NCBI GenBank assembly: GCA_022447495.1
Contig: JAKVBH010000031.1
Coordinates: 1 to 49,832, forward strand
Length of the DNA: 49,832 bases
Origin: Marinovum sp.
GTDB lineage: Bacteria; Pseudomonadota; Alphaproteobacteria; Rhodobacterales; Rhodobacteraceae
Direction: 5' to 3'
Part shown: positions 43,933 to 49,832 of the stretch, in pieces
How positions within the stretch are numbered: the first letter of the stretch is position 1
Layout: each line of letters opens with the position of its first letter
The notes under the pieces: model-generated
What the model saw: the letters and a program-made list of their open reading frames with translations, nothing else
Database searches by the model: none
Told to the model about the DNA's origin: nothing
Made by a program: the position numbers and the translations under genes

Positions 43933-45351
43933 ATGGAACGCCTCAAATCGGATATCCTCATCATTGGCGCAGGGTCTGGCGGTTTGTCTCTCGCAGCAGG
44001 TGCTAGCCAAATGGGCGCTGATGTGATCCTTCTCGAAGGTCACAAAATGGGCGGCGATTGTCTCAACTATGGCTGTGTGCCCTCCAAGGCGATCTTGGCC
44101 TCCGCCAAAACCGCCTATGCCCAATCCCATGCCGAGGTCTACGGCGTGTCCAATGTCACCCCCCAGGTCGATTATGCAGCCGCCAAAGACCACGTGGCTG
44201 ATGTGATCGCTCAGATCGAGCCGGTCGACAGCCAAGAACGTTTCGAAGGCTTTGGGGTCCGCGTGATCCGCGAATTTGGCGAGTTCATCTCGCCAACCGA
44301 AGTCAAAGCGGGCGAATACACCATCACCGCGCGTCGGATCGTCATTGCCACAGGGTCCTCGCCCTTCGTGCCGCCGATCCCTGGTCTCGAAAATGTACCC
44401 TACATCACCAACGAAAGCTTGTGGGACCTGCGGGATCAACCGCAACACCTTTTGGTCATTGGTGGCGGCCCCATAGGGATGGAAATGGCCCAAGCCCACC
44501 GCCGCTTGGGGAGCCAAGTGACCGTCATCGAAGGTGCCAAAGCGCTGGGCAAAGACGATCCTGAGATGGCCGAGATCGTGCTTGAGAACCTCCGCGGCGA
44601 AGGCATCGAGATCGCCGAAGGCGCGCTTGCCAAAGAAATCCGCGGGGAAGCGGGTGCGATCGAAGTGGAAACCCAAGATGGGCGCATCTTCAAAGGCAGC
44701 CACATCGTGGTCGCCGTCGGTCGCAAAGCCAACACCGACAAGCTTCGCCTCGACAAAGCGGGCATTGAGACCACACGCAGCGGTGTCAAAGTGGATGCCG
44801 CCATGCGCACGACAAACAAAAAGGTCTATGCCATTGGCGATGCTGCGGGCGGGCTGCAATTCACCCATGTCGCAGGTTACCACGCGGGCGTGATCATCCG
44901 TTCGATCCTCTTTGGGCTCCCCGCGAAAGCGGACACGGCCCATATCCCTTGGGCGACTTATACCGATCCTGAACTGTCTCAGGTTGGCCTGACCGAGGCC
45001 CGAGCCAAAGAGAAATACGGCGACAAGCTTGAGGTGGCGCGGTTCGACTACCATCATAACGACCGCGCCATAGCCGAGCGCAAAACCAAAGGCCGTATCA
45101 AACTGATGATCGTCAAAGGCCGTCCTGTGGGCGTGTCCATCGCCGGATACCAGGCGGGTGAGCTTATCAACCTTTGGGCGCTGGTTCTCGCCAACAAGCT
45201 CAAAATGAAACAGGTCGCCGCGATGGTTGCCCCGTACCCCACAATCGGGGAGGTTAACAAACGCGCTGCGGGTGCTTATTTCGGCCCGAAACTGTTTGAA
45301 AGCGATATGGTCAAGCGCGTTGTGCGCTTCGTCCAGCGCTGGATCCCTTAA
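43933..45351 (+). CDS. FAD-dependent pyridine nucleotide-disulfide oxidoreductase
   Basis: A 472-residue enzyme of the mercuric reductase / dihydrolipoamide dehydrogenase class. The FAD motif is IIGAGSGGLSLA (10-21), the redox disulfide is Cys43-Cys48 (GGDCLNYGC), and NAD(P) binding is at VIGGGPIGMEMAQ. FAD ATG motif GDAAGGLQFTH is present. The C-terminal active-site motif that is HPTxxE in lipoamide dehydrogenases reads YPTIGE, as tyrosine does in mercuric-reductase-like proteins, but the terminal vicinal cysteines of MerA are missing. The coupled TVP38 gene hints at a membrane redox role. The substrate is unknown. Confidence 0.9.
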   Translation: MERLKSDILIIGAGSGGLSLAAGASQMGADVILLEGHKMGGDCLNYGCVPSKAILASAKTAYAQSHAEVYGVSNVTPQVDYAAAKDHVADVIAQIEPVDSQERFEGFGVRVIREFGEFISPTEVKAGEYTITARRIVIATGSSPFVPPIPGLENVPYITNESLWDLRDQPQHLLVIGGGPIGMEMAQAHRRLGSQVTVIEGAKALGKDDPEMAEIVLENLRGEGIEIAEGALAKEIRGEAGAIEVETQDGRIFKGSHIVVAVGRKANTDKLRLDKAGIETTRSGVKVDAAMRTTNKKVYAIGDAAGGLQFTHVAGYHAGVIIRSILFGLPAKADTAHIPWATYTDPELSQVGLTEARAKEKYGDKLEVARFDYHHNDRAIAERKTKGRIKLMIVKGRPVGVSIAGYQAGELINLWALVLANKLKMKQVAAMVAPYPTIGEVNKRAAGAYFGPKLFESDMVKRVVRFVQRWIP

Positions 45352-45392
45352 GCCGCACCACTTAAACGCGGCAAATCAAGGACGGGACACTC

Positions 45393-46778
45393 ATGCTGAA
45401 GTCGCTCTCCGGGCGTTTCTTGATCCTCACCGTCATCTTCGTGATGATCGCTGAGATCCTCATCTTTGTCCCGTCGATTGCACGGTATCGGGAAAGCTAT
45501 CTTCTGAGCCACCTTGAACGGGCCCAGATCGCTTCGCTGGCGCTTCTCGCCAACGATATGATCGACGAGGAGCTTGAGGATGAGCTACTTGAGAACGCAG
45601 GCGTCTTCAACGTTGTGCTGCGCCGCGATGAAAGCCGTCAGTTGATGCTTTCCGCACCGCTTCCAGAGCCCATCTCAGACACGTTTGATCTGCGGGAGTC
45701 TCGCGCAGCGCCTCTCATCATGCATGCCCTTGCAAGGCTCTCCAATTCCGAGCCAGAGGTGATCCGCGTGATTGGCAACCCACTGCGCGATGCCGGTCTT
45801 CTAATTGAAATTACCATGGAAACGGCGCCTTTGCGGGCCGCGATGATTGACTATGGCCTGCGAATTCTTCTGCTCTCTGCCATTATCTCGGTTGTCACGG
45901 CGGCAATGTTGTTCCTTGCGGTGCGGGTTCTATTGGTGCGCCCCATTGAGGGAGTGGTGAACACGATGCAGCTCTACGCTAAGGCGCCAGAAGATGCGCG
46001 TCGGATTATTGAACCTACAGCGACGATTACGGAATTGCGGCGCGCCGAAGACGCGCTTGAAATGCTACAGCGTGATCTCACGCAATCGTTGCGCCAGAAG
46101 GAGCGTCTGGCTCAATTGGGTGGCGCGGTTGCGCGTGTGAGTCACGATCTACGCAACATTCTCACATCCGCTCAACTCTTCACGGATCGTATCGAGATGA
46201 GCGAAGACCCCACCGTGAAACGTATGGCTCCAAAGCTTGTTAACTCGATTACTCGAGCGGTAAACCTCTGCGAAAGCACGTTGGCGTTTGGGCGCGCTGA
46301 GGAACCTGCACCAAAGCTTAATCGGGTTTCCCTCAGCAGCCTCGTCGAAGATGTTGTAGAGAGTGAAAAGCTTGCAGTGGGTGAACACGATCTCACCCTC
46401 ACTGAAGATGTACCGATGCAGATCATGGTGCGCGCGGATCCCGAACAGCTTTACCGGGTTGTCTCGAACTTGGTGCGCAATGCCCGTCAAGCGATCATTG
46501 CCACTGGCAAACCTGGAGAAATTGCAATCTCGGCCTGCGAAAATGATGACGGATGGCACATTCGTGTCAGCGACACTGGTCCAGGCCTGCCTACCAAAGC
46601 GCAAGACAATCTCTTCAAGGCCTTTCAAGGTGGCGTGCGCAAGGGGGGTTCGGGGCTGGGTCTCGCTATTTCATCTGAGCTCGTGCGTGGGCATGGCGGC
46701 ACCTTGACCCTTGAGAAAAGCGACGAGAATGGGACGTGCTTCTGCATTAGTTTGCCAAGAGGTGCTGTGGCCGCATAA
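45393..46778 (+). CDS. Membrane sensor histidine kinase
   Basis: A 461-residue kinase with two transmembrane helices (about residues 8-28 and 155-180) around a 120-residue periplasmic sensor, then a HAMP-like linker. The phosphorylated His is 251 in VARVSHDLRN. The ATPase domain has an N box NLVRNARQAI, G1 DTGPGLP and G2 GGSGLGLAIS. No response regulator is adjacent, so it is an orphan kinase. It follows the oxidoreductase by 41 bases and may share its transcript. Confidence 0.93.
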   Translation: MLKSLSGRFLILTVIFVMIAEILIFVPSIARYRESYLLSHLERAQIASLALLANDMIDEELEDELLENAGVFNVVLRRDESRQLMLSAPLPEPISDTFDLRESRAAPLIMHALARLSNSEPEVIRVIGNPLRDAGLLIEITMETAPLRAAMIDYGLRILLLSAIISVVTAAMLFLAVRVLLVRPIEGVVNTMQLYAKAPEDARRIIEPTATITELRRAEDALEMLQRDLTQSLRQKERLAQLGGAVARVSHDLRNILTSAQLFTDRIEMSEDPTVKRMAPKLVNSITRAVNLCESTLAFGRAEEPAPKLNRVSLSSLVEDVVESEKLAVGEHDLTLTEDVPMQIMVRADPEQLYRVVSNLVRNARQAIIATGKPGEIAISACENDDGWHIRVSDTGPGLPTKAQDNLFKAFQGGVRKGGSGLGLAISSELVRGHGGTLTLEKSDENGTCFCISLPRGAVAA

Positions 46779-46844
46779 AGCCCCTGGAAAATCGTGCTTT
46801 GACTCTTGCATTGCTGGAAGGCCTGCCGTATTGACGCCCGGCAC

Positions 46845-46921
46845 GGACCGATAGCTCAGCTGGATAGAGTACCTGACTACGAATCAGGGGGTCGGGGGTT
46901 CGAATCCTCCTCGGTCCGCCA
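46845..46921 (+). tRNA. tRNA-Arg (anticodon ACG)
   Basis: A 77-base cloverleaf with encoded CCA. The acceptor stem is GGACCGA / TCGGTCC, followed by T8-A9 and a D-arm starting GCTC. The anticodon stem CCTGA / TCAGG encloses loop CTACGAA with anticodon ACG at 46879-46881. The T-loop GGTTCGAATCC is standard. A34 would be deaminated to inosine to read CGN codons. Confidence 0.97.
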
Positions 46922-46969
46922 CATTGAAAATTCCTCCCGAAAAAACAGAAATTTAGGCAGTGATTTTGT

Positions 46970-47110
46970 TCAGGATTTATCCGCCTGAACATTTTTGGTT
47001 CGCGGTACGTCCGCAGAAAGCAGCCACTTTTTGTCCGCTTCTTTTGTGTAGCGCTCCGCCTCATCAAGGGATTCGTGACCTTGCTCTTCCCCGACTGGAT
47101 TGTTCCTCCG
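46970..47110 (-). pseudogene. Tyrosine recombinase (integrase) C-terminal remnant
   Basis: Minus-strand reading from 47110 to the TGA at 46970 gives 46 residues containing GHESLDEAERYTKEADKKWL. This matches the end of phage/island integrases: the GH of the catalytic R-H-R-H set and the nucleophilic Tyr in ERYTKEAD. An in-frame TAG lies directly upstream, and no N-terminal part or other catalytic residues are present, so this is a fragment. Its place 49 bases after tRNA-Arg is what is expected for an island integrase. Confidence 0.75.
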
Positions 47111-47130
47111 CTATGTTTAGGAAAACATAG
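47111..47130. repeat. Inverted repeat at the remnant junction
   Basis: CTATGTTT-AGGA-AAACATAG is a perfect 8-base inverted repeat exactly at the point where the integrase fragment stops. It may be a fragment of an insertion-element end, or a small hairpin before the transposase remnant. Confidence 0.4.
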
Positions 47131-47137
47131 GAATACC

Positions 47138-47224
47138 ATGGCCGGCAAGCGCCCGAAGCCCGAAGAGATTACCACGAAGTTGGGGAAGACCACTCCACGC
47201 CGCGCTCCCAGAACGCTTCGTTGA
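47138..47224 (+). pseudogene. IS3-family transposase OrfA remnant
   Basis: ATG at 47138 starts MAGKRPKPEEITTKLGK, which closely resembles the KRPKPEEIVTKLRQ start of IS3-family OrfA helix-turn-helix proteins. Only 28 codons remain before TGA, and the similarity ends after about 16 residues. This is an internal deletion remnant of an insertion sequence. Confidence 0.6.
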
Positions 47225-47274
47225 GTAGTACGAAAGGGACCTGTCTCTTGGTCCAATTCTGTCGAGCCACAGCC

Positions 47275-49832
47275 CTAGTTAATGTGTCTTGTCAACGACT
47301 TCTGGCTATGTTGATGGGCTGACACCGTGCCCGTCGTATTATCTCCTTCGAGATCGCACAAATCGATTTGAAGGTCCTCAGGCACATCACCAGCAATCCT
47401 TGCAGCTTCGGACCGCGTTTGTTCGACTGTCACTTTGGTTAGATCAACCACGTCCGAGAAAGACACCCTAGTACCTAATTTTAAGTCGCTTTCAACGCCA
47501 TGTAGGATCTTGTGGAGTTGTTGCGCCCCGAGCATTGCGCTTGCGCCGGTAACATTATGCAACCGTCCCAGTAACTCACTGTTGTCTAAAGTGTGGTCAG
47601 TCCAACAGTTCAATTCTTCAACTAACTCGACAATTTCGGAGAGTATTTTTTCCAGCGTTTGCAAGGCTTTGTCGGAACCTCTTGATGATAGAAGTAGTTC
47701 GAACTGTTGCGCGTCGATTACATTCCCGGACTTCGGTAACGCGTCTGCCTCAACCGTTTCGAGCGTTGGTGAGGGCGCCTCAAATACCTTTCGAAGTTGT
47801 TCCAACGTGATAGGCTTGATCAGAACACTGTCCATTCCAGCCTCGGCAAACGCATCGTGATCACTAGGGCTCGCATGCGCCGTCTGGGCAACGATCCGAG
47901 TATTCTGGTTTGGGCCTTCGTGTTCACGCAATAGGCGCGCAACTTCAATGCCGTCCACGTTCGGCATGCTTATGTCGAGAAGTATCAGATCAAATGGCAT
48001 AACCATGGCGATCTCGAGCGCTGATGGCCCGTCTGCAACAACGGTCGGGGTGTGTTCGAGACGGCGCACAAGTTCGGCCAGAACTTCGCGGTTGATGGCA
48101 TTGTCATCCACGACAAGCACAGATTGACCACGTTTCGTCACGACAATGTCGCCAGAAACTTTGCCAACGCTGTCCCGGGTATTGTTGCGTGCGACAGATG
48201 TTGTGGTCCTTGTCCGAAGAATGGGCAGTTTGGCACGAAACTCACTGCCGCTGCCAAGGGTACTTTTGACTTCAATCTTGCTGCCCAAGGCTTCTGCGGC
48301 AAGAGCCGCGATGCGAAGGCCAAGACCTGTACCTTCAGTGGTCCTGCCGTAAGAGGCATTTATCACTGTGAAGGGCTCAAAGATCTGGTCGAGGTCCGCA
48401 GGATCGATTCCAGGGCCAGTGTCAGAGACGCTCAGTTCAAGCATGTCATTGGCGGTTACCTTGGCTCTGATCTTCACGTGACCAGAAGACGTAAACTTCA
48501 CAGCGTTGCTGATCAGGTTGCTTGCGATCGCGCGCACCATGTTGCGGTCGCTCTCAAGCGTGCTTGCCCCCGCTTCGTCTACGGAAATCATGATTCCGAT
48601 CCCAGCACCCTGCGCCTGGGAGAGATTTTCGTTGACGATTTCTTCCAGAAGCTCATGCAGGTCGAACTGAGATATTTCGATCTCGACCGTCTGGGCATCC
48701 AATCGGCTGACTTCGAGGATATTGTTCACGTGCCCAAGAAGCGTCTTCGCCGAGCCGTCCAGTATCCTGACATATTTAGCCTGATCTTCTGTCAAATCCG
48801 TGTTTCGGAACAACTCAATGGTACCGACTATTCCGTTCAAGGGCGTGCGCATTTCATGGCTTAAGACGGACAGGGCTTCTGACTTCCTGGCGTTTGCAGT
48901 CTTCGCTGCTTTCAGCGACCCCTCCAACATCTTGTTGTTATCTGACCAGTTTTGCAGCAGCCCATTCAATAGCTCGCGCAGCAGGTCAAGTTCATGCGGT
49001 GTCCATCTTGGGAATTTTCGGGCACGCGCGGTCAGATCGCCGTCGCGTACCGCCGTAACAACCTGTGACAGGCTTTCAATCGGCTTGGTCAACAAACCCG
49101 ACAGTCCCCAGCTGGCCAGTGTGGCGATCAGAAAGCTCAGCGCCAGAAGTTGCGTGACCTGGCTGGCCTCGACGCTGGCGGCCTGACGGAGTTCAGCGAT
49201 CGGTTGCGGAACCATGACGCCCCATCCTGTTCTGGGGACGGACGTGTATCCAGCGATCATGTCCGCCTGAAGCGGAGGCGAGAAAAATTGCATCACACCG
49301 GTTTGTCCGTTGATCATGCGCTGCACGACCTCAAGCCCGGAGGCGTCTTTGGAGGTCTGGGTCCATTGGGCATTGGGATGGGCTAGAACGCGTCCCAAAT
49401 GATCGACAATCATAGCGTGACCGCGTTCGCCAAAAGCGATCGCTTTTTGTTGCTCGATCAGGAAGTCCGTGTCCATGATGCCGTAAGCGAGCGTAGTTGC
49501 GTCAGTCATCTGGCTGAGTATCAGAAACGGTTCGCCTTGAACCTGGACGACACCTGACATTTGCGTTGGACCTGGCCGCGCCTCTTTAAGAACGCGAAGA
49601 CTCGTGTCTGCATCCAAGGCCCCGAACCCCGCCGCAAACAAAGGCTTCATCTGATCGGTCGAAAGATCAAGAAGAGCAACGTACCGAAAGTCGAAGGTGT
49701 TCAGAAGAGTCTGCAAGGCCAACGGGTCGGCTTGGCCACGCGGATCGTTGACCACATAATCAAACGTTGCGATCGCGTCCGCGGCATATCGTTGAAGTGT
49801 CGAGGACAGGTTCTGTGCGATAACAAGGTGAG
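47275..49832 (-). CDS. Hybrid sensor histidine kinase with dCache, REC and HPt domains (5' end beyond window)
   Basis: The minus-strand frame is open to the right edge, so the N-terminus is outside the window. A periplasmic dCache-like sensor (GHAMIVDHLGRVLAHPN; GWGVMVPQP) is followed by a membrane helix (QLLALSFLIATLASWGLSGLL) and HAMP. HisKA has SHEMRTPLNG, HATPase has NLISNAVKF, DTGPGI and GTGLGLRI. A receiver (LVVDDNAINREV; LLDISMPNVDG; VLIKPI) comes next, then a C-terminal HPt-like domain with LHNVTGASAMLGA. All phosphorelay residues are visible. No output regulator is in the window. It is next to mobile-element remnants, so it may be island cargo. Confidence 0.92.
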   Translation of the reverse strand, partial: HLVIAQNLSSTLQRYAADAIATFDYVVNDPRGQADPLALQTLLNTFDFRYVALLDLSTDQMKPLFAAGFGALDADTSLRVLKEARPGPTQMSGVVQVQGEPFLILSQMTDATTLAYGIMDTDFLIEQQKAIAFGERGHAMIVDHLGRVLAHPNAQWTQTSKDASGLEVVQRMINGQTGVMQFFSPPLQADMIAGYTSVPRTGWGVMVPQPIAELRQAASVEASQVTQLLALSFLIATLASWGLSGLLTKPIESLSQVVTAVRDGDLTARARKFPRWTPHELDLLRELLNGLLQNWSDNNKMLEGSLKAAKTANARKSEALSVLSHEMRTPLNGIVGTIELFRNTDLTEDQAKYVRILDGSAKTLLGHVNNILEVSRLDAQTVEIEISQFDLHELLEEIVNENLSQAQGAGIGIMISVDEAGASTLESDRNMVRAIASNLISNAVKFTSSGHVKIRAKVTANDMLELSVSDTGPGIDPADLDQIFEPFTVINASYGRTTEGTGLGLRIAALAAEALGSKIEVKSTLGSGSEFRAKLPILRTRTTTSVARNNTRDSVGKVSGDIVVTKRGQSVLVVDDNAINREVLAELVRRLEHTPTVVADGPSALEIAMVMPFDLILLDISMPNVDGIEVARLLREHEGPNQNTRIVAQTAHASPSDHDAFAEAGMDSVLIKPITLEQLRKVFEAPSPTLETVEADALPKSGNVIDAQQFELLLSSRGSDKALQTLEKILSEIVELVEELNCWTDHTLDNSELLGRLHNVTGASAMLGAQQLHKILHGVESDLKLGTRVSFSDVVDLTKVTVEQTRSEAARIAGDVPEDLQIDLCDLEGDNTTGTVSAHQHSQKSLTRHIN

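Noticed and set aside
43786..45057. 423-codon minus-strand frame opposite the FAD oxidoreductase
   Set aside because: Antisense shadow; plus-strand protein has all family motifs.
47241..47250. CTGTCTCTTG resembles the first bases of an IS50 inside end
   Set aside because: Only ten bases agree and the following sequence diverges; with no IS4-family transposase nearby this is likely chance.
1..49832. CRISPR arrays, prophage modules or defence islands
   Set aside because: No regularly spaced direct repeats, cas-like, structural phage or restriction genes were seen anywhere in the window.

Overview
The window reads as chromosomal DNA of an alphaproteobacterium, most likely the marine Rhodobacterales/Roseobacter group. 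The basis is the protein sequences (AapJQMP general amino-acid transporter, ATP12-family chaperone next to a CrcB-RluC-HAD operon, short-lid adenylate kinase, zinc-free S14, TIGR02466-type oxygenase, DUF3833 lipoprotein) and the moderately GC-rich codon use. I cannot name a genus from sequence alone.

Region 1 (1-22.6 kb) is the tuf-S10-spc-alpha ribosomal supercluster. It holds the 3' end of tuf, then rpsJ-rplC-rplD-rplW, rplB-rpsS-rplV-rpsC-rplP, rpmC-rpsQ-rplN-rplX-rplE-rpsN-rpsH-rplF-rplR-rpsE-rpmD, rplO-secY-adk, and rpsM-rpsK-rpoA-rplQ. Gene order inside each block is canonical, but three foreign segments interrupt the cluster. Each begins with a convincing intrinsic terminator: after rplW (lipoprotein and cold-shock protein), after rplP (small membrane protein, SDR, unknown protein, 2OG-Fe(II) oxygenase, convergent pseudoazurin) and after rpmD (a long silent stretch and a SAM methyltransferase). 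The ribosomal genes must therefore be read from at least four transcription starts. infA, map, rpmJ and rpsD are not present.

Region 2 (22.7-28.2 kb) is a tightly packed plus-strand housekeeping operon: Deg-family periplasmic protease, RarA, CrcB/Fluc, RluC-type pseudouridine synthase, HAD phosphatase and ATP12-like chaperone. Most of these genes overlap or nearly abut.

Region 3 (28.2-32.9 kb) is aapJQMP, an ABC importer for L-amino acids. It has a structured leader and a perfect 28-base palindrome between the binding-protein gene and the permease genes.

Region 4 (32.9-42.9 kb) is mostly minus strand and contains the rpmH-rnpA-yidD ... yidC-MOSC-yihA-argB group. ttcA, an EAL/degenerate-GGDEF protein and a convergent DUF3833 lipoprotein sit between yidD and yidC. 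Downstream are a sterol-desaturase-family enzyme, an Fe-S protein and a SixA-type phosphatase.

Region 5 (43.2-49.8 kb) has a TVP38-family membrane protein paired with an FAD disulfide oxidoreductase, an orphan histidine kinase, and tRNA-Arg(ACG). Immediately after the tRNA are short remnants of a tyrosine integrase and of an IS3-type OrfA, then a hybrid sensor kinase that runs off the right edge. The tRNA flank looks like an old integration site.

No CRISPR array, phage module or recognisable defence system was found. The most interesting material is the terminator-bounded inserts in the ribosomal cluster, including an uncharacterised oxygenase beside rplP, and the eroded tRNA-Arg island edge.
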